Source: Lunularia cruciata (taxonomy: Eukaryota > Streptophyta > Marchantiopsida > Lunulariales > Lunulariaceae). From it: a stretch of DNA of 64,000 bases. Below, one piece after another: positions 1 to 9,171 of this stretch (position 1 is the stretch's first letter; each line of letters begins with the position of its first letter). A model generated the notes under the pieces. That model was not told where the DNA came from, ran no database searches, and saw only the letters and a program-made list of their open reading frames with translations. The stretch lies in contig OX419757.1 in the NCBI GenBank assembly GCA_948567375.1, positions 26,654,732 to 26,718,731 on the forward strand. The letters run 5' to 3'. The translations under genes were made by a program, and so were the position numbers.

Positions 1-1060
1 TCCGTAGCCAACTTGATTGGACGTTTTGGGTCATACCACTTCAAGATTGGTGCATGTAGCAAGGCGGCCTTCAATTCTTGAAAGGCCAACTCTTGTGCAG
101 TTCCCCATGTCCACTTCTTCTCCTTGCCAAGTAGTGTCGTTAAAGGCTGTGCAACCTTGGAGAAGTCCTTGACAAATTTACGATAGAATCCCGTCAACCC
201 CAAGAAGCTCTTAAGTTGAGTCTGATCTTCTAGTGCACTACATTTTTGAATGACCTCTATTTTATCTGTCAATACTTGAACGCCCTCTGCACTTACTCTT
301 TGCCCTAAGTAGTCTACTTTAGACTTGCCAAACTCACACTTTGAGATTTTGGCGTACAACTGATTCTATCTTAGAATCTGGAGGACCTCTTGTAGATGTT
401 GTTTGTGTTCTGTCATCGTGCTACTATATACTAAGATATCATCCAAGAAGACGATAACAGACTTCTCCAAGTATGGACAAAATATGTCATTCATTAGGCT
501 CATGAAAGTGGCAGGCGCATTGGTGAGGCCAAAAGGCATCACAAGATACTCAAAGTGGCCATACCTGGTTCGAAAGGCAGTTTTGTACACATCCTCCTCC
601 GCAATTCGGATTTGATTGTAACCGCTCCGCAAGTCCAGTTTGGTGAAGTATCTCGCTCCATGGAGTTGATCAAACAGGTCATCCATGCGAGGTAAGGGGT
701 ATTTGTTCTTCACTATTTGCTGATTGAGACCCCGATAGTCAATGCACATGCGCATTGTACCATCCTTCTTCTTCACAAACAAGACAGGAGCTCCATATGG
801 TGATACGCTAGGTTGGATGAACCCTTTCTATAGCATCTCCTCAATTTGAGTCTTACACTCCTCCAACTCATGAGGTGATAGGCAATATGGGGCCTTACAA
901 GGAGGTGTCGTCCCCGGGAGTGTCTCTATTTTGTGATCTACTCGCCTTTTAGGTGGTAATCCTGAGCATAGATCATCGGGAAAGACATCTTGAAACTCAT
1001 TCACCACATCTTTCAATTTCTCAGGAATTTGTCCAGCGATTTGTGCACTCTGGACTTCTC
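1..1060 (-). pseudogene. Reverse transcriptase region of element A pol
   Basis: The order of conserved blocks is clear on the minus strand: [56 protein letters not shown], the catalytic FLDDILVYS and, further on, the connection segment before RNase H (QELAFQELKAALLHAPIL). These are the diagnostic blocks of a Ty3/gypsy reverse transcriptase of the chromovirus type. RNase H and integrase are beyond the left edge. Confidence 0.92.
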
Positions 1061-1149
1061 TTATTAGACCCATAAAACATCTATCGGTCTTACAGATAGT
1101 TGTCGTCCCTATGACATATAGAGGCAGTTTCTGCGTGTGTGATTTTTCT

Positions 1150-1502
1150 TTAACCCCAATGATTGACCATTGGTGGGTTCTCACTACTTTCTTCCTCCAA
1201 TCCACCATTGGGTTGTACTTCTCCATCCATGGTATGCCTAAAATTGCATCATAACGGGCTAACTGTATCACTCGCCACTCAATTGCTTCCTGATATTCTC
1301 CTACAGAGAGGGTTACCCGTCTAGGTAATGATTCAATCCTCTCTGTTTGCCCATTTGGTAACTCTACTTCTTCACTTCCATCTCTCTCTAGATCCATTCC
1401 CAAGCTTATTGCAACAGAGCGAGACAAGAAATTCTCTGTTGCTCCCGGATCTATTAATACTCTCACTTGATTACCTTCTAGGATTCCATTCACAACAATC
1501 AA
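1150..1502 (-). pseudogene. Aspartic protease region of element A pol
   Basis: A retropepsin-like fold is visible: a VRVLIDPGAT-ENFLS active-site loop, then YDAILGIPWMEKYNP, which matches the second conserved block (ILGxxWL) of Ty3/gypsy proteases. In a living element this enzyme would cut the Gag-Pol polyprotein. It is followed by the linker (VVNEFQDVFPDDL) that leads into reverse transcriptase. Confidence 0.85.
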
Positions 1503-1849
1503 TTGTGAAGTTGCCTTTCGGGACCTTTGTGCATTATTCTTCTTCCTTCCCTCGCTTCTCTACTTCCTTATTGAGCCAGTAAGGCCGTGAGGTACATTTA
1601 CTGGTGATCTTTGTTTTCCAAAGTGGTTTCCACCTCCTCGTCTTCAATGTGCCTCTCCATGTTGTTCAAAGATTGCCTGTACGAAGGCCAAGGGCCTCTA
1701 GGAAAACGAGTGCGACAATTGGTAGATATGTGTCCAATACGGCCTCAATTGTAACAACGGTGTTGTTCTCCTCGAGTCCCTTCTCCTCGTGGGACTCCAT
1801 CTCTTTGTTCTTCTACCGTCCCCGCTCTCCTTGAAGCGACCGTGCTCCT

Positions 1850-2615
1850 CGATCCTCAAAGGTTACCCAATTCCATTGGTACTGGTCCACCTATGTGTGG
1901 CATTTCTGCCCAATAATGTTGAGGTGGAACTACTCTTTCACCTCCACCTAATGCTCCGGCTATTCTCTGCGTACAAGCAATAGCTTCAAATACCGTGCGA
2001 GGGTTTTGCACCATGACTTCTTGGCAAATCCGCTCTTTCAACCCTCGTTTGAAATTGTCGAGAGCCTCTACTGGACTCATGTCGGTAATTGCGACTTGTA
2101 GATCTAGAAATGCCTCCACATACTCTTGTATGCTATTCTTCTGTCTCAATCCCCATAGTCGGGTTCAAGCCATCTGCACAGAATCCACCAATTGGAAATT
2201 CTTGAGCAATCCTTCTTGCATTGCTGTCCATGTGACCTCCCTTCTCTCTGCCAGCATGGATCGTTCCCAAGCATCATACCATGTGAGGGCTTTATCGGTC
2301 AAGTACCCACATGCAAACACGCCTGTAGCCTGCTCTGTGATCTCTGTTGAGAATAATAAAAAATATCGATTCATTCTTGAGATCCAATTCTCCACTACTC
2401 CCATCGTACGCTGCCCCTTGTAAGGCTCGATGTTGCAGGTCTTCTTCATCCGGAGTAGCAATGTGGCTTCATCGTTGATAGGGTTCGTAGGCACGGGTGC
2501 CTCTCCAAGTACTTTAGTCACAAGTACTGGGTTTTGAGACGGCTCTTCTTCTTGCATGGCTTGATCGTTCCTGAGGATCTGCACTTGACTTTGCAATGTC
2601 TCCATGGTCATCTTA
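1850..2615 (-). pseudogene. gag: gag region of element A
   Basis: Begins with a short coiled-coil stretch (METLQSQVQILRNDQ), followed by a retrotransposon gag core with the typical pattern of a small-fold segment (VVENWISRMNRYF), a LTDKALTWYDAWE block and a KNFQLVD segment. This is the usual Ty3/gypsy capsid layout that packages the element RNA in cytoplasmic particles. Closely related to the gag regions of B and E. Part of a broken fossil. Confidence 0.88.
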
Positions 2616-2713
2616 ATCTCTCAAAATTCATTCAACATCCCTTGCATTCCTTGCACCAGCTCTTGCAACTGCAGATCCATGGTTCCTGCAACACCCGATT
2701 GCTAACGTCTACT

Positions 2714-3143
2714 TCAATACAGAGTCAATATAATCACTCTGGAAGGCGCACGAACTATCGGAACTACCATTGGGACCTCAGAAGCTATCACTCGTTGATA
2801 ATACTCCTCACCAAAATTCCTAACCACAAAATCTCTAAACATCAATTTTGGCCTCACTACATAACGGATTTCTACTTGAGTGTTGAAAGGGAGAGGATTT
2901 GGGACATTCATATCCATATTATCATAATAGAATGTAGATTGTCAAATCCCACTCTCTGTCATATATCACCACAGGTAGAATCACCGGGTTTGGTGAGTTC
3001 ATCACTCTATCCATGAATTCCGCACCAAAGTGATAAACTAGCGATACTCTCATCTGCTCACGCTGGATGTACATAACCTTGATGTGGAATGGGTTTGAGA
3101 ATGGGAAGCTAGGTGCGGGAAATTGTCCCCCGGGCGCATCCAT
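2714..3143 (-). CDS. Two small leader reading frames of element A, upstream of gag
   Basis: Two short frames lie between the primer site and gag. The first (2922-3143, 73 codons) starts MDAPGGQFPAPSFPFSNPFH and the second (2714-2917, 67 codons) starts MDMNVPNPLPFNTQVEIRYV. Both have close counterparts at the same place in B (11074-11503), and the first also has one in E (54665-54865), so they are a property of the family and not chance frames. I recognise no domain. They could encode small accessory proteins, act as upstream frames controlling gag translation, or together be the relic of one longer N-terminal gag segment. Confidence 0.6.
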
Positions 3144-3270
3144 CCCATTCGCTCTCTAAAGTCCTTCCTAAGTCTAGCGATTACTCTATGTTCTCCACCT
3201 CAAATTACTCAGTTTCAGTAGTTCGTGCTATTCCAAGAGGGGTAATCCACTCTCTTGGACTAGAACACTC

Positions 3271-3282
3271 GCTCTGATACCA
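3271..3282 (-). other. Primer binding site, initiator tRNA-Met type
   Basis: The minus strand reads TGGTATCAGAGC one base inside the LTR, the standard plant tRNA-iMet primer site used by many copia and chromovirus elements. Confidence 0.92.
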
Positions 3283-3283
3283 T

Positions 3284-4048
3284 TGTAATACTCTGAGGAC
3301 AAGAGAAGAGAGAAAACACAGATTGCACACTCAAACCTTCGATGCCCCAAGGGAGCACCTTCTCTTTATTATATAGACAAAAAGGATCTCCTCCAAAGAA
3401 GCTCCACCATAGGATTAGGGACACAGATAGGTGACATGTCAGCAAGCTCCACCCTTGGATTACTTACTTGGATGGGTGACCTGTATGGTCTAGGTCCTAT
3501 CTGGTTGGTCAAACGAGCTTTGACCGGAGGGAATCTTTTAGGGAATCTTCCTGTAGGAATCTCAGAATCACATGAGTAAGGTACCATTGGAAAGCTCTTG
3601 ATGAGACAAACCAGGGGGGAGGGAAGACCAGGGATTTAGGGTTTAAGAACCAGCCTTTCCTCCGTTTGGGGGGGGGGGGATCTGCACATTTTCGAGGCTT
3701 AATTCATCCGTTTAGGCCTCCGAAATTGCCTTCAAAGATTTCAGGCATATTTTGGTTCCTACTCTATTAGTAGAAGTCCCCTTTTGGTGATACCTCTTTC
3801 TGATCTGTTTAGTCCATCATGTGTAACATCCTTCCAGATGTTACCAAACCAATTCTCACCTTTAAATCATATGTCTAGCTATTGGTTCTAAGGTTCTCAA
3901 GTCTATTTTGGTTTCTGCCCTATTTGTAGAAGTACTCTTTTGGTGATACTTCTATCTGATCTATTTTTACCATCATGTATAACATCATTCTAGATGTTAC
4001 CAAACCGAATTTCACATCTAGATCATATGGCTAACCCTTGGTATTACA
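3284..4048 (-). repeat. 5' LTR of element A (765 bp)
   Basis: The minus-strand LTR starts TGTAATACC at 4048 and ends TATTACA-type (complement of TGTAATACT) at 3284, next to the primer site. It aligns along its length with the LTRs of B and C. It contains a TATA-like TCTATATAATA near 3366-3377, a long G run (C run on the coding strand) near 3667-3680, and the family's duplicated U3 block. Confidence 0.93.
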
Positions 4049-4905
4049 GCGAGTCTCTCTACATCATGTGGCACACTTGGCCTATCGGTATCCGGAGTTA
4101 TTACCAATATCAGCAGTAAGAGGTTACCAGAAGGCCCTACCAAGAGACATTTCCTTACTAGGGGCGCATGACCCAGAGAGACATGGGCCTATTCACTTGG
4201 TGATTTTTGGATGGCCATGTCAGGGACATACACGTACGGGCCACGGTTTGGGTCTTCAGGATCCTCATTCTGGTGTGTTTTGGGAGATGTTACGGATATT
4301 ACGATATCTCCAGGTTCATCAGTCTGTTTCTCCAACTTACTTTTTGGAGAACGTTCCTTTGATGGGTGATTCTTGCATTAGAGTGGTGGCGAGTACACAT
4401 CAGCTCCATACTTGGATGGGACCTGTTGTATTGTTAGATGCAGCCAGAGTGGGATCACGGGCTCATCGTCTTTGTCTTTGGTGGATGAACCTTTTACCCA
4501 GAGAGGTTCTACAGCGTGCTTATGATAGGATTTGGTGACTAGACCACATCCTTGTTGATGATATCTTGGATGTTGGGCGTCAGTCTCAGACAGTGGTAGT
4601 GGCTGATAGGTCACGTATGGCAGTGGTGAACCTAGTTGGACAGTCTAGAGCTGCATTTCCCACACTCATGAGTTTCCCAGGCTCTCATGCTTTTCAAGAG
4701 GGAGGACCTAGACTTGTTTGGGACTCACAGTTAGAGCAATTGGTGGAACCCAATGCTGATGAGAGAGAGCGGGCGATGGGTTTTTGCACCGGTATTACCG
4801 CTGTTCCAACAGTGTTAGAGGCATCCAGACGTCAGGTGTTAGGTCAGGCTATGGACCTGAACTGTTTGACCTGGATTGTGAGCCTTGGCTTGGTAGAGCA
4901 GCATA
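4049..4905 (+). pseudogene. Cytosine-5 DNA methyltransferase domain carried by element D
   Basis: The visible part holds C5-methyltransferase motifs in canonical order. Motif IV is GWPCQGHTRTG with the catalytic cysteine in PCQ (around 4213-4245). Motif VI is LENVPLMG (around 4345). Motif VIII is RVGSRAHRLCLWWMN (around 4450-4495). A NADERERAMGF segment and motif X, RRQVLGQAMDLN, follow (around 4750-4870). The order IV-VI-VIII-X argues against the rearranged DRM class, no chromodomain of the CMT class is seen, and the AHR of motif VIII resembles DNMT3. Motif I, which binds S-adenosylmethionine, should be on the other side of element A, left of the window. It sits immediately upstream of reverse transcriptase on the same strand, so it is part of the element and not a host gene. 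Whole-family function would be to methylate DNA cytosines; the target is unknown. Confidence 0.87.
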
Positions 4906-5235
4906 GGATGGGCTTGATAGGCATCACCACTCGAACACTTGTGAGCCTTGTGCCTATCGAGACGATTCAAGCACATGCCGAGAGCGATGGACCGAGTGGA
5001 CATGGTATTCTTGGGACACATCCAGTAGCTACTAGGGAGAGTGGTCTACTTGGAGTCCATCCAGGTGAGCGTGGGCTACTTGGATTACACCCTTGGTCCA
5101 CATGGGATGCATCCAGAGGACGTGTGGAGCTTGCAGCCAGAGCGGAGGGAGTTTTTCACACAGAGGTTGGGACCTCTAGTGGTCAGGAGCATGATACTAT
5201 TGCTCCCAAGGGCCCAGTGTAGCAGCCAATCAGTA
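4906..5235 (+). other. Linker of element D with GxLGxHP repeats
   Basis: After motif X the coding sequence passes through a linker with three copies of a short motif: GILGTHP, GLLGVHP and GLLGLHP (about 5000-5095). Such repeats are absent from ordinary gypsy pol. I know no domain for them; they may be a flexible spacer or short interaction motif between methyltransferase and reverse transcriptase, or carry the polyprotein cleavage zone. Confidence 0.6.
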
Positions 5236-6090
5236 CGTCTTCCACTCCTACTACAGTTACAAAGGATACTTGGGAGCCAGATCTTGGACCCAAGCTGACT
5301 AGAGAGGAAAGACTGAGGGTTTGGAGGTTCTTGAGGAGTCACACGAGTTGTTTTGCCTTCAGTATGAAGGATTTGGGTGCTCTGAAGGGACCTGGTATAC
5401 GGATTGAGCTGACTAGCGACACACCAGTTTTCCGACGTCCTTATTGATATAGTGTTATAGAGAGGACATTGATTTAGAGCCGGAGTAGTGACCTTTTTGA
5501 GGCTGGTTTGGTGGAGATTTCACATGGAGAGTATGCATCAGGGACAGTGATGCCAGCCAAGAAAGATATGCATGGCAACTATACAAATAGGCGGATGTGT
5601 GGAGATTACTGTCCTATCAACCGACAGACCAAGGCTGATCGGTATGCCATGGCTACACCGGAGGAGATTTTTGATGTGATTGGGCATGCAAAGGTCTTTA
5701 GTACTTTGGATCTTCGAGCGGGATATCATCAGTTGCCGATCAAGGAGGAGGATAACTCCAAGATAGCATTCTGGGCTATTGACCCTCACGGCAAGGATAT
5801 GTTATATCAGTGGAGGTTCTTACCATTTGGGTTGAAGAACGCTCCTGCTGAGTTCCCGAGGGTCATGGATAGGATCCTAGTTGGATTGGATTTTGCTTGG
5901 TGCTATATTGATGACATTTTGGTTTATAACACTACTGTGGAGGAGCATGAGAGACAGTTGTTGGAGGTGTTTGAGAGGTTGAGATCTCATGGACTCAAAC
6001 TACATCCTGGGAAGTGTAGGTTCTTCCACGAGCAGGTTGAGTATTTGGGTCACACTATCTACCCCAAGGACTTGGTGTTCAGCAGACCAA
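5236..6090 (+). pseudogene. Reverse transcriptase region of element D
   Basis: Recognisable blocks in order are GNYTNRRMCGDYCPIN, a YAMATPEEIFDVI segment, FSTLDLRAGYHQLPI, WRFLPFGLKNAPAEF, the catalytic YIDDILVYN and LHPGKCRFFHEQVEYLGHTI. This is a Ty3/gypsy reverse transcriptase, but its sequence (for example the MLYQWRFLPFG block) differs clearly from the chromovirus copies A, B and C, and from the Tat/Athila-like element G. It would copy the element RNA into DNA inside the virus-like particle. Confidence 0.93.
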
Positions 6091-6760
6091 GGTGGAGGCT
6101 ATTGCACGTATTCCTTGGCCTATGGATGTGAGCAGAGTTCGAGCATTCCTTGGGTGGGCAAACTTCTATCACCGCTATGTTAGAGGATTTAGTGCCATTG
6201 CCAAGGCCTTGACAAAGCTGACCAAGCTTACACAAGAGTGGTGTTGGGGAGATGAGCAGGAGAGAGCTTTTGTAGAGCTCAAGGAGAGGTTGACATCTGC
6301 TCCTATTTTGAGGAGACCAATCAGGGGACGACCATTTCAGGTTCACATTGATTGGAGTATGTTGGAGCTTGGAGCGGTGCTCACCCAACATGATGATGAG
6401 GAGAAGGAGTTTGTGGTGGCCTATGCTAGTCGCTCCAACAATTCAGCGGAGGCAAAGTATAGTTCATATGAGGGAGAGTGCTTGGCAGCAGTTTGGGCAG
6501 TAGCACATTTCCGATGTTACCTATTTGGTAACCCCTTCACTCTCATCATTGATCATCAGCCGCTGAAGTGGTTGATGGAGTCCGACAAGCTTTTAGGGAA
6601 GCTTGCACGATGGGCTCTGATTTTACAGGAGTATGATTTCACGATTGTTCACAGACCTGGAGTGGTGAACCGTGATGCAGATGGGTTGAGTATAAACCCA
6701 TGTCCCAACCAGCAGGATCAGACCGGAGCACGTTGGCATGGTGAGATAGATGAGGAGATG
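6090..6760 (+). pseudogene. RNase H and connection region of element D
   Basis: Starts with the connection segment (RAFLGWANFYHRYVRGFS), then the RNase H core: FQVHIDWSMLELGAVLTQ, AYASRSNNSAEAKYSSYEGE, CLAAVWAVAHFRCYL, FTLIIDHQPLKWL, and ends with VHRPGVVNRDADGLS. This is the standard gypsy RNase H arrangement, which removes RNA from RNA-DNA hybrids during reverse transcription. The next 300 bases form the spacer to integrase. Confidence 0.92.
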
Positions 6761-7074
6761 GTGTCTGGTTGGCATGCATCGGCCGTTCTGTGTATATTTG
6801 CAGAGGCATTGGTGGTATCTCTCTCAATGCATACAAGAGGAGTTATTGAGGTCACAGATCTAGAGAGTGAAGATATCGGTACAGTTCAACGAGACATTCA
6901 TGATGATGTCTTAGTGATGGACTATCTTCGCATTGGTGTTGTGGGTGGCATAGTTGGGGCCAAGGAGAGAGACCGTGTTCTTCAGCAAGCCAGACGGTTC
7001 AGATTGGAGGGTAGACACCTTTTGCGTGTATGGGAGGATGGTAGTGTGCGAGTAGTACCACTTCCAGCATAGAG

Positions 7075-8194
7075 ACCACAGTTGGTCCGTCATGCTCATG
7101 AGGAGCTAGGACATTTTGGAGTAAAGCGTACATATAGCTTACTCCAGAGTCATTATTGGTGGTGCGGTATGCAGACCGAGGTATAGCAATTTGTTGCCAG
7201 ATGTGTGGTTTGTGACCGAGTTAGAGCATCATTCAATGCTCCTACGCCACAATTACACCCATTACCTATCATGGGATTGGGTTACCGTTGGAGTTTGGAC
7301 TTTGCCGGACCTTTACCGCTGACTGTGAGACATCATCGGTATGTTTTGGTGATGGTGGAGCACTTCTCCAAGTGGATTGAGTTGGTGGCACTTCTTGACA
7401 AGTCTAGTGAAGGGACAGCTTACTCGTTCTTGGATCGAGTTCTTAGTCATTTTGGTGCACCAATTGAGGTTTTGACTGATCAAGGTACAGAGTTCTTGGG
7501 GGATTTTCAGGTCTTGTGTGACAAGGCTTTGATTGATCATCGTATTACATCCCGAGATCACCCTGAGGCAGATGGCTTAGCAGAGAGAGTGGTTCAGACG
7601 GTGAAGAGAGGATTGCAAAAGTATGGTTTGCAGAGAGGCCACTTGGGAGATTGGGATCTCCAATTACCTTGGTTGGCCATGGGCTATTGGTTCAGCCGGC
7701 AAGCCTCCTTAGCATCCTTCTCTCCATACTTTCGACTCTATAGACGAGATCCAAATTTACCTGGATCCATTTGTCGAGATGCTACTATAGTTTTGGACTT
7801 GGATAATCCCAATGTATGGATGAGCGCATGTTCTCAGCGGGCAGAGATCTTTCGGAGAGTGATGCCAATGGCCTTTGAGAACTTGGCGATTGCTCAGCAT
7901 AGAGATACTTTACGCTATGCTACCATTCAAGGAGGAGGTTATAGATCCTTGATCCATCGATTTCATCCAGGCGACTATGTATATCTACAGCAGATAGCAC
8001 CGACGACACTTGATGTTTCTACAGGCCGCACTATCTTGAGAGTGCGTGAGGTTTTGCCATCTGGAGTCCTTGTGTTAGAAGGACGTGATGGTGTTGTTTG
8101 GAAGGATCATGTGTGCAATTGTGCGCCATGCCACCTCCCAAACATTGATGGTACTATGGACCCAAGCTTGGCACTTGTACGTGCAGGCTTGAGG
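7075..8194 (+). CDS. Integrase region of element D
   Basis: The N-terminal zinc-binding region is visible around 7085-7215 (HEELGHFGVKRT, then a CVVC pair). The catalytic core follows with GYRWSLDFAGPLPL (first Asp), VLTDQGTEFLGDF (second Asp) and PEADGLAERVVQTVKRGLQ (Glu). Downstream are a GPY-like segment (HPGDYVYLQQIAP, about 7966) and a variable tail that continues without interruption into the PHD finger; the open stretch runs from 7205 to 8335. The enzyme would insert the cDNA into host chromatin. No chromodomain is present, unlike B and C; the PHD finger takes its place. Confidence 0.93.
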
Positions 8195-8335
8195 TGTATG
8201 TTATGTGGCTCTTCTGGTGGAGCTGCTACTATGTTAGTGTGTGATAGCTGTTTGAGAGGATGGCATATGGCATGTATGACTCCTTCCCTCACGGTGGTTC
8301 CTCAGGGACAGTGGTTATGTCCTAGATGTACTTGA
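8195..8335 (+). CDS. C-terminal PHD finger of element D integrase
   Basis: The last 46 codons of the integrase frame form a C4HC3 zinc finger: Cys-x2-Cys, eleven residues, Cys-x2-Cys, four residues, His-x2-Cys, fourteen residues, Cys-x2-Cys. The flanking residues are typical of PHD fingers: LVCDSCLRGWHMAC, then VPQGQWLCPRC just before the stop. PHD fingers read the methylation state of histone H3 tails. At the end of an integrase this most simply suggests chromatin-guided target choice, parallel to the chromodomain of chromoviruses. All eight zinc ligands are present. Confidence 0.92.
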   Translation, partial: CMLCGSSGGAATMLVCDSCLRGWHMACMTPSLTVVPQGQWLCPRCT

Positions 8336-8504
8336 CCTATAGCTAGTTCATTCTTTATATGGTATAGATTGCAGACAGGCAACTAACGATGGGGCTCCAT
8401 AGTACCCGGCCTCCTGATCTTTGCCCATTAGAGGGTATACCATATACTCAGAGTAGATGGCTATCTGGAGTTAGAGGGACCTAACCGCCAGCTAGGGGGG
8501 CGAT
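8336..8504 (+). other. 3' untranslated region and polypurine tract of element D
   Basis: Short non-coding stretch after the PHD finger. It ends in AGGGGGGCGAT (about 8494-8504) directly before the LTR, which fits a polypurine tract priming plus-strand DNA synthesis. Confidence 0.7.
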
Positions 8505-9171
8505 TGTGGCACTTTAGAGTCTATGTATGACTTATGTGTGAGTTGTGCTTCTATAGTGTATGATGTTGACAGCGATGTATGTTGTGTAGCAATGTATATT
8601 CCCACGACAACTGTCATGCCATTTGTAGTTCCGCATCTAGTTGCTCAGACACTGGAGTTCCAGTGATAGTAGTTAGAGTTATTCTAGCAGTTTCTCAGGG
8701 ACTACTTTTTGACAGTCTGATTTGGTGTTCGGGGTACTGACTTCACAGTGGGGCCCACTATCACTTTGCACCGTTTGCACTATCGAGTGTGCCGTCAGCG
8801 GGAGCGTTAGGGTTTCAGTGCTAGCTCGAGTCCATGGAGTATAGTTTTGAAGTGAGCTCTAGAGAGCTCACTTCTGTGATGTTGAGCCTTCGAGTTCCTG
8901 GCTATGGTGGACAGAGGCCGGTGAGCGTCACTTGGATTCTCTATGCTTGAGTGGGTGTGGCTTGACTATAATCAGTGCCCAGTTGTTGGCAGTTTATAGA
9001 GTGACAGATCAAAAATTGATCTGAGTTGAGTTGAGTTGAGTTGAGAGTGGTAAGCAATCTGATTATTGTGGCACTTTAGAGTCTATGTATGACTTATGTG
9101 TGAGTTGTGCTTCTATAGTGTATGATGTTGACAATGATGTATGTTGTGTAGCAATGTATATACGCATGACA
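8505..9171 (+). repeat. 3' LTR of element D (667 bp) with internal end-repeat
   Basis: Runs from TGTGGCACTTTAG after the polypurine tract to CATGACA at 9171. The first roughly 100 bases (8505-8605) recur almost unchanged at its end (9067-9171), so the LTR has the form a-b-a. A GAGTT microsatellite lies at about 9024-9047. A reverse-oriented relative at 19965-20540 shows the same join between the b part and the second a part. Confidence 0.82.

Larger units (their letters stand above)
1..4048 (-). mobile_element. Element A: Ty3/gypsy chromovirus-family copy, runs off left edge
   Basis: On the minus strand this reads LTR, tRNA-Met primer site, two small leader frames, gag, protease and reverse transcriptase; the rest of pol and the second LTR lie left of the window. 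Sequence and order match element B closely, so A belongs to the same chromodomain-bearing family. The LTR edge at 4048 abuts the methyltransferase region of element D, so A was inserted into D. The first five bases of D next to it, GCGAG at 4049-4053, should reappear beyond A's other LTR. The copy is broken, with about five breaks in the visible part. Confidence 0.93.
4049..9171 (+). mobile_element. Element D: Ty3/gypsy retrotransposon with DNA methyltransferase and PHD finger
   Basis: Order on the plus strand: cytosine-5 DNA methyltransferase, a linker with GxLGxHP repeats, reverse transcriptase, RNase H, integrase, PHD finger, polypurine tract, 3' LTR. The 5' LTR, gag and the start of the methyltransferase lie left of the window, separated by element A. 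The right edge is fixed by comparison with B: host-element C resumes at 9172 (AGAGT) exactly where the D LTR ends in CA, so D was inserted into the RNase H region of C. The pol sequence is far from that of A, B, C and G, so D is a separate lineage. It is broken, with roughly five breaks in the visible part, but the long open stretches suggest moderate age. Confidence 0.9.

Noticed and set aside
1995-3016. Plus-strand frames of 142 and 160 codons
   Set aside because: Shadows of gag and the leader frames of element A on the minus strand.
4049-4905. A host DNA methyltransferase gene
   Set aside because: It lies on the same strand directly before reverse transcriptase, within the bounds of D, and element A separates it from anything to the left. 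No intron or host gene context is visible.
9067-9171. A separate, truncated D-family LTR next to the 3' LTR
   Set aside because: Element C resumes exactly at 9172 after a CA end, and the relative at 19965 has the same join, so the second copy is better read as part of the LTR.
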